Assembly (NCBI RefSeq): GCF_017695955.1
Contig: NZ_JAAORO010000002.1
Location: 248,001-312,000, forward strand
DNA: 64,000 bases
Source of the DNA: Prochlorococcus marinus XMU1419
Lineage (GTDB): Bacteria; Cyanobacteriota; Cyanobacteriia; PCC-6307; Cyanobiaceae
Direction of reading: 5' to 3'
The notes under the pieces are model-generated. The model worked only from the letters and a program-made list of their open reading frames with translations, was not told the DNA's origin and ran no database searches. Below, piece by piece: positions 47,490-55,718 of the stretch (position 1 is its first letter; every line of letters begins with the position of its first letter). The position numbers and the translations under genes were made by a program.

Positions 47490-47636
47490 GTGCAGAATTT
47501 ACTTCAGCGTGATCTAGGCTCAAACTTGCTATCAATAGCAATAATATTAGGATGGTTAGGTTTATTTTTTGTCTTTTTGCGATTATTAACAATCTTGATA
47601 AAAAGAATTCTTGAAGCGATATTTAAAAAATCATAA
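47490..47636 (+). CDS. Membrane micro-protein (48 aa), GTG start
   Basis: The peptide after the GTG reads QNLLQRDLGSNLLSIAIILG then a membrane helix to FLRLLTILIKRI and a basic end. A stop lies three codons upstream of the GTG. Single-pass topology; unknown family. Confidence 0.5.
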   Translation: MQNLLQRDLGSNLLSIAIILGWLGLFFVFLRLLTILIKRILEAIFKKS

Positions 47637-47707
47637 ATTTTGAAAAGAATCAATTTTGCAGGAAAATCACATTATTCTTTTTAGAGTAAGTATAATAACC
47701 TAAAAAA

Positions 47708-48097
47708 ATGTCAATTTTAGATAAAACTAAAATAGGAAATAATGTTCGTGTAAATTTAGAACTATCTAAAGATAGACTTAATAAAGAAATCATTGATGCT
47801 CTAAGTATTTCTCCCTTGGGTAAAATAAGTGATTTTAGAATAACTGATGGTAAAGGCATAGGAGTTATCTTGCGATTATCTAATGGAAAAGAACAATGGT
47901 TCTTTGAAAATGAAATAGACCTTCTTGACGAAAATGGTAATGTAATTAAAAAAAATATTGATAAAGAACAGGAAAATAATTTAATATCAGGAATCTTATT
48001 TAAATTAAAGTATGAGAATAAAAATAAGGTTAGTGAGTTACTTAATCCAATTAACTTTTTTCTCTGGCTAATTGTATCGATGAAAGATATTTTTTAA
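47708..48097 (+). CDS. DUF2862-like cyanobacterial protein
   Basis: 129 residues: a small beta-rich domain starting KIGNNVRVNLELSKDRLNK, with ISDFRITDGKGIGVILRLSNG and QWFFENEIDLLDENG, matching DUF2862. A C-terminal hydrophobic segment (about 108-125) may anchor it. It precedes the ABC exporter genes by 65 bases on the same strand; a functional link is not established. Confidence 0.75.
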   Translation: MSILDKTKIGNNVRVNLELSKDRLNKEIIDALSISPLGKISDFRITDGKGIGVILRLSNGKEQWFFENEIDLLDENGNVIKKNIDKEQENNLISGILFKLKYENKNKVSELLNPINFFLWLIVSMKDIF

Positions 48098-48162
48098 ACA
48101 ATCAAAATTTTTTTAAGATATAAAAAATTTAAGTAAAACACTAGGAAATTTTAAAAATAGAA

Positions 48163-49158
48163 ATGTCAAAAAATATTATTGAAGTCAGGAATTTATCTAA
48201 GTCATTTTATATCTCTTCTAAAGAACCAGGCCTAAAAGGAACCTTTAAACATTTCTTTAGAAGACAGACAAAAAGTTTAGAAGTAATAAAAAATATAAGT
48301 TTTGAAATTAAACAGGGAGAAATAGTAGGTTTTCTTGGAGCTAATGGAGCTGGGAAAACAACAATCTTAAAAATGCTTTGTGGCTTAATTTATCCAAGTG
48401 ATGGTTCAATTTCAGTTTCAGGCCACTTACCTTTCAGAAGAAAAGAAAATTTTCTGAAGATCATTACCTTAATAATGGGGCAAAAACAACAACTTATTTG
48501 GGATCTTCCACCAATAGAGTCATTTTATTTAAATGCATCAATATATGACCTAGATAAGTACGAGGCAAAAAGAAGAATAAAAAAATTATCAGATATGCTT
48601 GAGATAGATGACGAGCTATATATACCTGTTAGAAAGTTATCCCTAGGTCAGCGAATGAAGTCAGAATTACTAGCTGCTTTGATACATGAACCAAATATTT
48701 TATTTTTAGATGAGCCAACACTTGGTTTAGATATTAATGCACAAAGAAATTTAAGAAAATTTCTTCAAAAATATAATGACGAAACTAATGCAACGATATG
48801 CTTAACGAGTCATTACATGAAAGATATTACATCGCTATGCAAAAGAGTTATATGTGTTCATAATGGATCTATCTCATATGATGGGAAGCTCGACCAATTA
48901 TTAAAAAAACTTTCTCCTGTTAAGGAAATATTAATAGTTTGTCGCTCTGAAGAAGATGCATTTAAGTTGGTTAATTCAAGTTTTACTGTTAAAAATAAAA
49001 CGAAGAATGAGATCACAATAAAAGTTGAAAATAAATCTATTACCTCTTCATTGAGAACTATCCTAAATAATTTTGATATTGAAGACCTATATATAAATGA
49101 GCCACCAGTAGATGAAATAATTGGGAAAATTTTAATTAAAAAAGATTATGATATCTAA
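48163..49158 (+). CDS. ABC exporter ATP-binding subunit (NatA/DUF990 system)
   Basis: 331-residue ATPase with Walker A GANGAGKTT (about residues 64-72), Walker B NILFLDEPTLGLD (about 182-194), an unusual signature LSLGQRMKSELLAAL in place of LSGGQ, and the H-loop TSHYMKDI. The LSLGQ form is common in this ABC-2 subfamily. It is followed by two ABC-2 permeases with 4- to 11-base overlaps, giving a complete three-gene exporter. Substrate unknown. Confidence 0.92.
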   Translation: MSKNIIEVRNLSKSFYISSKEPGLKGTFKHFFRRQTKSLEVIKNISFEIKQGEIVGFLGANGAGKTTILKMLCGLIYPSDGSISVSGHLPFRRKENFLKIITLIMGQKQQLIWDLPPIESFYLNASIYDLDKYEAKRRIKKLSDMLEIDDELYIPVRKLSLGQRMKSELLAALIHEPNILFLDEPTLGLDINAQRNLRKFLQKYNDETNATICLTSHYMKDITSLCKRVICVHNGSISYDGKLDQLLKKLSPVKEILIVCRSEEDAFKLVNSSFTVKNKTKNEITIKVENKSITSSLRTILNNFDIEDLYINEPPVDEIIGKILIKKDYDI

Positions 49159-49942
49159 TTTGATTAAGAATAAGTTTTTCACTTTATTAAAAGTCCAATA
49201 TTCAAACATGTTGGAATATAGGGTGGAAATCGCATTATGGGCGATTTCTGGAATTATTCCATTTTTCATGTTAAACATATGGACAAACAATAACCTTAAT
49301 GAATCAATAAACATTAGTGATGTTATGCTTTCCAGGTATTTCTTGTGTGCTTTTTTTGTTAGACAGTTTTCAGTAGTTTGGGTTGTATTTAGCTTTGAAG
49401 AAGATTCGCTTATGGGTAAAGTATCTCCGTACCTAATTCAACCATTAAATCCATTTTTTAGATATTTTGCACAACATCTTGCAGAACAAATCACAAGATT
49501 TCCTTTCGCGCTAATAATCGCATTTTTATTTTTTATTTTCAATCCAGAAAGTATATGGATACCAAATTTGGGCATTTTAATCTTATCTATAATATCGATT
49601 TTCCTATCATTCTTAATTCAATTTTTAATTCAGTCAATAGTTGCATGTTTATGTTTTTGGACAGAAAAAGCATCCTCAATCGAAAGATTATTATTTATCC
49701 CAACTTTATTTCTCTCAGGTCTATTAGCTCCAATAGCCTCATTTCCTGAATATGTTAAATCATGGATTTATTTAACTCCTTTTCCTTATCTAATCGATTT
49801 CCCTGCAAATCTACTATCAGGAAATACAACAAATGTTTTTAGAGGATTAAGTATTCAAATTCTATGGATTCTATTGTTTTTTCCAGTCTTTAAAAAAATA
49901 TGGTTAGAAGGAACGAAAAGATATACTGCTATGGGGTCATGA
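49148..49942 (+). CDS. ABC-2 type permease subunit 1 (DUF990-like)
   Basis: 264 residues, six membrane helices. The N-terminal YSNMLEYRVEIALWAISGI, a central IQPLNPFFRYFAQHLAEQI and the C-terminal segment ending GTKRYTAMGS fit the cyanobacterial DUF990 permeases. It overlaps the ATPase gene by 11 bases and the second permease by 4 (ATGA), so the three are one operon. Confidence 0.88.
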   Translation: MISNLIKNKFFTLLKVQYSNMLEYRVEIALWAISGIIPFFMLNIWTNNNLNESINISDVMLSRYFLCAFFVRQFSVVWVVFSFEEDSLMGKVSPYLIQPLNPFFRYFAQHLAEQITRFPFALIIAFLFFIFNPESIWIPNLGILILSIISIFLSFLIQFLIQSIVACLCFWTEKASSIERLLFIPTLFLSGLLAPIASFPEYVKSWIYLTPFPYLIDFPANLLSGNTTNVFRGLSIQILWILLFFPVFKKIWLEGTKRYTAMGS

Positions 49943-50733
49943 ACCTTAAAAAATATTTAAAAGTTTATACAAAATTTTTGTATACATCTTTAGCCTCTGA
50001 ATTGGAGTACAAAACAAATATATTAATTGATTTGATTTCTGCTATTTTAAGTTTAATAGGGAGTATTTTTTTATTATCTATTTTCTTTCAAAACAATAAA
50101 AGTATAGGAGGTTGGGAATTTGAACAAGCATTAATAATTCAAGGTATTTATACAATTTTGAATGGAATAACTAGTACATGGTTCAATCCCAATCTTACAG
50201 AAATAGTTAAACATATAAGAGAAGGGACATTAGATTTCGTACTCTTAAAACCTATTGATAGTCAATTTTTTATCTCATTAAAAAAAATAAATCCTTCTGG
50301 GATTTTAGAAATAACACTAGGATTTTTTTTATTATTATATTGCGTCAGGATTAATCAAATAAATTTAAATTTAAGTTTCTTTTCTTTATCTTTTATTACA
50401 ATAATTTGTTCGATTAGTATTTTATATAGCTTATGGTTTTTTATCTCTACAACTACTATTTGGTTTGTTAAAACATGGAACGCGACTGAAGTATTGAGAT
50501 CATTCCTTTATATTGGAAGATTTCCTTTGAATTCATTTTCTTTGTCTCTAAGAATATTTTTTAGTGTGTTCATTCCTATTGCATTTATAACTACAATCCC
50601 CTCTGAGGTTTTCCTTGGTTCTTCTCAATTATGGAAAATAATGCTTGAAGTTATTGTTGCCATGGTATTTTTCCTCACATCTAGGAAGTTTTGGTTATAT
50701 GCCTTAAAGTTCTATACATCTGCCTCAAGTTAA
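49939..50733 (+). CDS. ABC-2 type permease subunit 2 (DUF990-like)
   Basis: Second permease, 264 residues, starting MNLKKYLKVYTKFLYTSLAS. Helices alternate with GGWEFEQALIIQGIYTI and IREGTLDFVLLKPIDSQFFI, the latter a family hallmark. I chose the ATG at 49939, which overlaps the TGA of the first permease; an earlier frame start at 49900 lies inside that gene. The heterodimer with subunit 1 would form the channel. Confidence 0.88.
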   Translation: MNLKKYLKVYTKFLYTSLASELEYKTNILIDLISAILSLIGSIFLLSIFFQNNKSIGGWEFEQALIIQGIYTILNGITSTWFNPNLTEIVKHIREGTLDFVLLKPIDSQFFISLKKINPSGILEITLGFFLLLYCVRINQINLNLSFFSLSFITIICSISILYSLWFFISTTTIWFVKTWNATEVLRSFLYIGRFPLNSFSLSLRIFFSVFIPIAFITTIPSEVFLGSSQLWKIMLEVIVAMVFFLTSRKFWLYALKFYTSASS

Positions 50734-50736
50734 ATA

Positions 50737-51003
50737 TTATTTAACAATATCCCTACAAAATTCCCAAATTCTTTGTTTACTTTTCAGACTAGAAAGCCTC
50801 GATAATTTCTCAAAATTAGTTTTAGTTTTTTCAACAGATAAAAGTCTACAGTTATATTTAATTTGATAATGCCTTGAAATAATTCCTAATTTAAAAGCAA
50901 AATCGCAAAAGATAATGAAAATTCCGAATATTAAAAAAATTTTTAATAAATTTGAAAAAGACTGAGAATAATTCTCCTTTTCAGTTTTTAATTCAAACTT
51001 CAT
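50737..51003 (-). CDS. Small membrane protein (88 aa), unknown
   Basis: One membrane helix (about residues 21-41) between a charged N-terminus and a basic C-terminal region (RLSSLKSKQRIWEFCRDIVK). It ends 3 bases from the converging permease gene. The next gene upstream overlaps its start (TAATG). Unknown family. Confidence 0.6.
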   Translation of the reverse strand: MKFELKTEKENYSQSFSNLLKIFLIFGIFIIFCDFAFKLGIISRHYQIKYNCRLLSVEKTKTNFEKLSRLSSLKSKQRIWEFCRDIVK

Positions 51004-51230
51004 TATTTAACAATATGTTGAGGACACTTAATTGCAGCAATAGCAACAGCTGTAACTTTAAAATTTTCTGACTTCTCAATAACCTTTTTAACTTCTAATG
51101 GACCAAATTTGTGACTAGCATCACTATAAGAAAGAAGTAAAGACTTATAATTATCATGACCTAAATTTCTATATTCACAGAAATTATCTCCAACATAGTT
51201 CAAAAGGGTTATTAATGTTAATTCAATCAT
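51003..51230 (-). CDS. Small soluble protein (75 aa), unknown
   Basis: Begins MIELTLITLLNYVGDNFCEY, then GHDNYKSLLLSYSDASHKFG and a helical end with IAAIKCPQHIVK. No membrane segment is certain. It is coupled by overlap to the 88-residue gene downstream. Not recognised. Confidence 0.6.
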   Translation of the reverse strand: MIELTLITLLNYVGDNFCEYRNLGHDNYKSLLLSYSDASHKFGPLEVKKVIEKSENFKVTAVAIAAIKCPQHIVK

Positions 51231-51394
51231 TAAAGCTTTTTAACTTACAAAGTTCATATGAATAATACAATGCATAATTTTTTTAACAAGTTTAATCGCT
51301 AAAAACACTTTAAATCTGGAATTTAAAAGGTCACTTATGGATTGTATTATTTCAAGATTATTTCTGAATTGCGCAAAAATATAAATGAAAAACA

Positions 51395-51528
51395 TTAAAG
51401 CACTATCCGTAGTGTGCACCAGTAATCTTTAACGCACTACCGATAGGGGGTTGCATTTTTTAAGAAATTGGTTTAAAAATAAGGTTCCCCATCACCTGGC
51501 CACACTTATGTGAGGCCTTTTTTTTTTC
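51395..51528 (+). ncRNA. Candidate free-standing structured RNA with strong terminator
   Basis: CTATCCGTAGTG (51403-51414) and CACTACCGATAG (51435-51446) form a 12-base-pair stem with one mismatch; GCACTA/TAGTGT can also fold locally around TCCG, so two structures compete. About 50 bases later there is a strong terminator on the same strand. No protein gene lies between, and the next gene on either side does not read into it from the + strand start. This is the layout of a small RNA gene. The 5' end is not defined. Confidence 0.5.
51498..51528 (+). terminator. Rho-independent terminator of the candidate RNA
   Basis: GGCCaCAC TTAT GTGaGGCC with one A-A mismatch, followed by eleven T residues (51518-51528). 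On the opposite strand no T run follows, so it acts rightward. No coding gene ends just upstream. Confidence 0.85.
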
Positions 51529-51697
51529 CCTCCTTTAAAAAAGGCTTTAACTTAAAAAAATAATTTGATGCAACAAATAAGTTATTAAAAGTTAGGATCA
51601 TGAATAAATTCAAAATGAACTAAACTTTAATAACTTTAATAGCTATCCTTAGCCTTTATATCGACATTAACCTCATTAATATTCAAAAGTAATTAAT

Positions 51698-52510
51698 CTA
51701 AAAAAAACTGATTAGGGATTTCATAAGTAAACTAATCCCAACAAAAAAACAGACGATTATAAAAGTTTTTTTAATTAATTTGTTTCCCTTTAACTTTGAT
51801 AGATGAGCTCCTAAATATCCTCCTGTAAAAGAGCCAACTATCAATATTAGAAGTAAATTTAAAGATACTGTACCTATTTTACTCAAAAAAATAGCTCCTA
51901 TGAAATTCCAAAAAATTCCAACTGTAAAAAAAGTTACACTTATTGCACTAAGAAAATCCATTCCATAGGTTTTTATTAAAAGTATCGTTACGAGCAATCC
52001 CGTCCCTGAAGAAATAGAACCATTTAGAATACCTATTATGAAAATAAAAATTAAAAATCTAATTTTTTGATTCAAATTAAGTCCATTTTCCCTAGATGAC
52101 AAACCTAAATCTGATTTTAAAAATGAGTAAATTGAGAGAAATATTGAAATCACCCCTAAAAATAAATATAAATACTTTTCTGATATAAATTCAACGATAG
52201 AAGCTCCAAAAAATACTCCTGGGAGTCCAAAAATCAAAATTTGCAATACAACATTAATATAATTTTTTAGAGATTTGTAATTTCTTAATGAACCACCAAG
52301 TCCCAATGCTACTGTTGCTAATTTATGACTTGCTAAAGCCTGATAATATGGAACACCAAATAAAATCAATGCAGGCAATTGAAGTAAGCCTGCTCCACCT
52401 CCAGAAATTGCTGAAAAAGTATTAGAAAAAAAAGATATAAAAAATATTGAAATACTCCTAAAAAAAGAATATTCAAGGCTATCAATAAAGTTTGTTAATA
52501 AATAAAGCAT
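51698..52510 (-). CDS. TauE/SafE-family membrane permease
   Basis: 270 residues with about eight helices. The Gly-rich FSAISGGGAGLLQLPALILFG (about 34-54) and the repeat ILNGSISSGTGLLVTILLIKTYG (about 160-182) are the family signature, and GGYLGAHLSK lies near the C-terminus. Relatives export sulfite, sulfonates or other organic anions. Substrate is open. The 51529-51697 stretch downstream holds no clear gene. Confidence 0.9.
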   Translation of the reverse strand: MLYLLTNFIDSLEYSFFRSISIFFISFFSNTFSAISGGGAGLLQLPALILFGVPYYQALASHKLATVALGLGGSLRNYKSLKNYINVVLQILIFGLPGVFFGASIVEFISEKYLYLFLGVISIFLSIYSFLKSDLGLSSRENGLNLNQKIRFLIFIFIIGILNGSISSGTGLLVTILLIKTYGMDFLSAISVTFFTVGIFWNFIGAIFLSKIGTVSLNLLLILIVGSFTGGYLGAHLSKLKGNKLIKKTFIIVCFFVGISLLMKSLISFF

Positions 52511-52644
52511 AAAATCTAAACACTAAGTTGTATAAATAAATATTGTTATTCTAAAAATAAACTTATATCTTAAAATTTTATCTTCTCTTTTTTAAATCAT
52601 AATTAAATAAAAACTGTTATTATCAAAAAAATCATCAAGAAATC

Positions 52645-52992
52645 ATGCATAAGCAAGATGCAATTCACCTTGATCAGCTATGTCCCAAAATAAATAATAA
52701 AACCTGGAGAGAGTCTCTTCATAAAATCACTGCATATAAATGCATTTATTGCGGCAACCCATCAGAATCACTTGATCACCTTCATCCCATGTCAAAAGGA
52801 GGTATTAGCAGTACAAGTAATTGCGTACCATGTTGTTTGAACTGTAATGGCAAGAAATCAGATTCGGAAGTTCTTAGCTGGTACAGAAAGCAAAATTACT
52901 ATGATCCAAGAAGGGCTATGGCAATAAGAGCATGGATTAAAGATGATTTAAGACTTGCTTCGGTTCTTTTGAATTACTTAAATAAAAAATGA
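52645..52992 (+). CDS. HNH endonuclease-fold protein
   Basis: 115 residues. Zinc Cys pairs CIYCG (about 34-38) and CVPCCLNCNGKKSD (about 61-74) frame the HNH core SLDHLHPMSKGGISSTSNC with the catalytic His-Asp-His region. This is the form common in cyanobacterial small HNH proteins. It is single, with no adjacent methylase or toxin partner, so a restriction role is not supported. Start at ATG 52645. Confidence 0.88.
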   Translation: MHKQDAIHLDQLCPKINNKTWRESLHKITAYKCIYCGNPSESLDHLHPMSKGGISSTSNCVPCCLNCNGKKSDSEVLSWYRKQNYYDPRRAMAIRAWIKDDLRLASVLLNYLNKK

Positions 52993-53079
52993 TTATATGA
53001 ATTTATTAAACAAATAGAAAATATTTAGAATGAAAACTTAATATTACTTCCAATTTTGGCAAAGCATATTAAATATAGT

Positions 53080-53274
53080 TCAAATGATTCTACTTCCCTC
53101 TATATTTATTTTATTGCTCCTAAAAATCTTAATATTAGAATAGTCATCTTTCCAAATTATTGGTGAGTCTATAACCTTCCTCTCAGGAGATTTTACTGAA
53201 AAAATTAAGCCAAATACAAAAAAAATAGTTATCAAGATTATAGTCATTACTAATTTATCTGGAATATTATTCAT
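53080..53274 (-). CDS. Small membrane-anchored protein (64 aa), unknown
   Basis: MNNIPDKLVMTIILITIFFV forms one membrane helix (about residues 9-27), followed by a polar tail with SPERKVIDSPIIWKDDYSNI. It follows the 133-residue exported protein by 9 bases on the same strand, so they may be co-expressed. Family not recognised. Confidence 0.65.
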   Translation of the reverse strand: MNNIPDKLVMTIILITIFFVFGLIFSVKSPERKVIDSPIIWKDDYSNIKIFRSNKINIEGSRII

Positions 53275-53283
53275 TTGCTTAAT

Positions 53284-53685
53284 CTATTTAGTAAAATTTT
53301 TGTCTGGAGTAGTTTTTTCATATATTTCTAAAAAGTATGATTTAAAGTAGTTAACACCTTCCTTCCCAATCAAGCCAAATGAACGTCCACAATCATTTAC
53401 AACTTTCAGTGAAATTTGATTAGCCAAATCACCCTTCTCAATCCATTTTTTTTGTGGATTATAAGAAAATGAGATAATATTTTCTGTTTTTACAATAGCG
53501 GATTTCATTGCTTCATCTTTAGAAAAACCATTTTGAATAGCCTTACAATATTTTCTTGAAAAATTATTAGAAATCCTATTTTGAAGTAAACTAACACTAG
53601 GGTCTGATGTGTCAAAAGCAAATCCAACTATAGGATTTAATGTAAAAACTATAAAAAAAAATAAACCAAAAAAGAATTTCAACAA
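53284..53685 (-). CDS. Exported protein, unknown
   Basis: 133 residues with a cleavable-looking signal peptide (about 1-23, ending VGFAFD), then a mainly helical lumenal/periplasmic domain with YCKAIQNGFSKDEAMKSAI and DCGRSFGLIGKEG. The two Cys residues could form a disulfide. The start is a TTG; a second TTG is the next codon. Unknown function. Confidence 0.7.
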   Translation of the reverse strand: MLKFFFGLFFFIVFTLNPIVGFAFDTSDPSVSLLQNRISNNFSRKYCKAIQNGFSKDEAMKSAIVKTENIISFSYNPQKKWIEKGDLANQISLKVVNDCGRSFGLIGKEGVNYFKSYFLEIYEKTTPDKNFTK

Positions 53686-53849
53686 TAGATATAAATCAAT
53701 GCTTATTAGTAATATAACAGTTTTTCTTATTATCCTTTAAATCAAGTCTCATAATTATTTTTGGAATTATTAAATTTCAATTTATTAAAAATTAATAGTA
53801 ATGCAATAAGTTCAGTAATAATAGTCAGAGGTTTATCAGACTACTAATT

Positions 53850-54071
53850 ATGTACGAAACAATGTTGACATTGTTATTTTTCCCTGATTGGACAAACGGT
53901 CTTCCCTCAGACTTTTTAATACTTCATTTTTTCGTTGGGGCAGTGATTTTTCCATTCAATATGATTCATGCTAAAGCAAGGAAAATTGATAGTCAAAACC
54001 CTGAGGAGGCAGCTAATGGTTATAAGAATTCAGACAACACCACATTTTTTGGTTACGAAGAAATCAATTAG
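53850..54071 (+). CDS. Small membrane protein (73 aa), unknown
   Basis: MYETMLTLLFFPDWTNGLPS, then a hydrophobic helix (about residues 23-41) and a polar tail (KARKIDSQNPEEAANGYKNS). Codon use and length fit a real gene. Not recognised. Followed 36 bases later by another membrane micro-protein. Confidence 0.65.
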   Translation: MYETMLTLLFFPDWTNGLPSDFLILHFFVGAVIFPFNMIHAKARKIDSQNPEEAANGYKNSDNTTFFGYEEIN

Positions 54072-54107
54072 ATTTCTCTAAAAGTACTTAAAGAAATTAC
54101 TTAATTA

Positions 54108-54332
54108 ATGATAATTTCCCTAAATTCATCTTTAGATTTAAAAATTTTAAGTCCTAGAGAACCTATAGGTTTATTAATACTTCTTTTAGGGTTAATATTT
54201 ACTGGGATGATTTTTTATATTATCTACGCTGTAAGCACAAATCAAGAATCTCTCGAAGATAAAAAAATAAGAACAAAAAGAGAATCTTTGCAGCAAGAGA
54301 AAATAGGAAAATTATTTCCTAAGAAAAAATAA
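54108..54332 (+). CDS. Small membrane protein (74 aa), unknown
   Basis: One helix (about residues 19-41: PIGLLILLLGLIFTGMIFYI) with a short N-terminal outside part and a strongly charged Lys/Glu tail, helical and coiled-coil-like. Unknown family. The region 54333-54556 beyond it contains only a weak leftward ORF. Confidence 0.65.
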   Translation: MIISLNSSLDLKILSPREPIGLLILLLGLIFTGMIFYIIYAVSTNQESLEDKKIRTKRESLQQEKIGKLFPKKK

Positions 54333-54441
54333 ATTTAATTGTTTTATTATTATTTAAAAATCTATTTATGTTATTAATCAGTAGATCAGTTGGATCTAAA
54401 AACATTAGTTTTAGCTCATTTAAATTAAACATTTTTTCCAT
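54319..54441 (-). CDS. Possible micro-protein (40 aa)
   Basis: MEKMFNLNELKLMFLDPTDL then INNINRFLNNNKTIK. A helical short peptide overlapping the end of the converging gene. Coherent, but not recognisable. Confidence 0.3.
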   Translation of the reverse strand: MEKMFNLNELKLMFLDPTDLLINNINRFLNNNKTIKFIFS

Positions 54442-54556
54442 TTTTTTATACTAACAACTAAATTCATTTTACTAGATATAAATATTTTGATTTATTTAGG
54501 TAAACATTTCCACAGCCAGCAAAAAATGTTAAAAATGGGAAATATCTTTTTAAGTT

Positions 54557-55060
54557 TTGGAGCATATACCTCAATATCTATTTCTTGCTAGTGGAGTAAA
54601 GGATGAAAAAGGTTTTTGGATTGTAGGAGTCAAAAATTGTGATGAAAGTATCCTCGACGATAAAAACCTTTTAGATTGCTATAGAAAAGAATTAATAGGA
54701 AATGAATCAGCTAAAGATATTCTTTTTGCTATTAATTTAAACATAAATAATTTATTCAACGAATTAATAAATAAAAATTATTTACTCGAAAGACCTTCAA
54801 TAGGGATTTCTTTTGATTTCCCACTTAATCTCTTGGAAAGTATTTTTGATTTTTGGGTAGATATATATAAAAATCAAGAAGCTTGGGAAACTTGTATAGG
54901 TCTTCTTAAAGTCAGAAAAAGAATTTCCCTTATTAACTTAATTAAAAGCAAAAGCTTAAAGGGAGACACAAAAAAGTGGGCTGTAAAAGTTGAAAATCTA
55001 CATTCCTATATCCCAAACATAGTTAACAGTGAAAAGCAAAATGAACCTATGTGGAAATAA
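54557..55060 (+). CDS. Soluble protein (167 aa), unknown
   Basis: Begins EHIPQYLFLASGVKDEKGFW and has a long alpha-rich core (NINNLFNELINKNYLLERP, then FDFPLNLLESIFDFWVDIYKN). The start is a TTG; a stop codon 3 codons upstream rules out extension. No motif recognised. Confidence 0.7.
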   Translation: MEHIPQYLFLASGVKDEKGFWIVGVKNCDESILDDKNLLDCYRKELIGNESAKDILFAINLNINNLFNELINKNYLLERPSIGISFDFPLNLLESIFDFWVDIYKNQEAWETCIGLLKVRKRISLINLIKSKSLKGDTKKWAVKVENLHSYIPNIVNSEKQNEPMWK

Positions 55061-55135
55061 TACTATTTTTAAATAAGATTGAATATTTACTTCTTGGAGT
55101 ATTTAAGTAAAAATAAAGTTATCTATTGATTAAAA

Positions 55136-55321
55136 ATGAATAAGCCATATTCTTTTAGTAATGATCAAATGAATGGAATAGTCGAAGACACTTATAGTAA
55201 GATCATAAAAGAATGTGAAAACTTAAAAAAAAATACTAATTGTCCAAACGAGCAGGTGGTAGCACTTTTAAGTGTAATAGCTTCTAATTTTGCAACGGCA
55301 GCTGAAAAAAAAGACAATTGA
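55136..55321 (+). CDS. Small helical protein (61 aa), unknown
   Basis: MNKPYSFSNDQMNGIVEDTY followed by two helices and ending IASNFATAAEKKDN. It ends two bases before the phosphoribosyltransferase-like gene begins, so it probably belongs to that cluster. Not recognised. Confidence 0.65.
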   Translation: MNKPYSFSNDQMNGIVEDTYSKIIKECENLKKNTNCPNEQVVALLSVIASNFATAAEKKDN

Positions 55322-55322
55322 G

Positions 55323-55718
55323 ATGATAAGTTTTTTTACCTGGAGCGAATTTGATAAAAGCGTAGATCACATATCTAAAGAATGCAAGTTTTTAGAGTTT
55401 TCTGGAATATATGGGATTCCTCGTGGTGGTTTATGCCTTGCCGTGGCACTAAGCCATAAATTAAAACTAAACTTAATTTCAGAACCAAAAAAAAATTCAT
55501 TAATAGTGGATGATATTTATGAAACTGGAATCACATTAAGCAGCTTAAAAAATATAGAGGGTGCAACTTTTTTTGTATTGTTCAGCAAGATCAAGCCTAC
55601 GTGGTGGAATACTGTACATATTTCTGAAAAAAATGAATGGATAGTTTTCCCCTGGGAAAACACTTTAAATGTTCATAGTGATCGTAATGAATATATCAAT
55701 AAAAGAGGTTTAAGTTGA
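55323..55718 (+). CDS. Phosphoribosyltransferase-like protein
   Basis: 131 residues with IPRGGLCLAVALSH near residue 32 and a PRPP-binding SLIVDDIYETGIT near residue 59, the type I phosphoribosyltransferase signature. The protein is short, about the size of the minimal fold. I chose the ATG at 55323, after the stop of the upstream gene; a frame start at 55290 lies inside that gene. It overlaps the start of the deoxyribosyltransferase-like gene by 4 bases, forming a probable nucleotide-salvage pair. Confidence 0.8.
   Translation: MISFFTWSEFDKSVDHISKECKFLEFSGIYGIPRGGLCLAVALSHKLKLNLISEPKKNSLIVDDIYETGITLSSLKNIEGATFFVLFSKIKPTWWNTVHISEKNEWIVFPWENTLNVHSDRNEYINKRGLS

Noticed and set aside
51601-51690. 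Possible broken micro-ORF (MNKFKMN, stop, TLITLIAILSLYIDINLINIQK)
   Set aside because: Could be a decayed membrane peptide, but it is too short and AT-rich to separate from chance.
52645-52992. HNH gene as part of a restriction or homing system
   Set aside because: No methylase, intron or intein is visible nearby; a stand-alone HNH protein is common in cyanobacteria.
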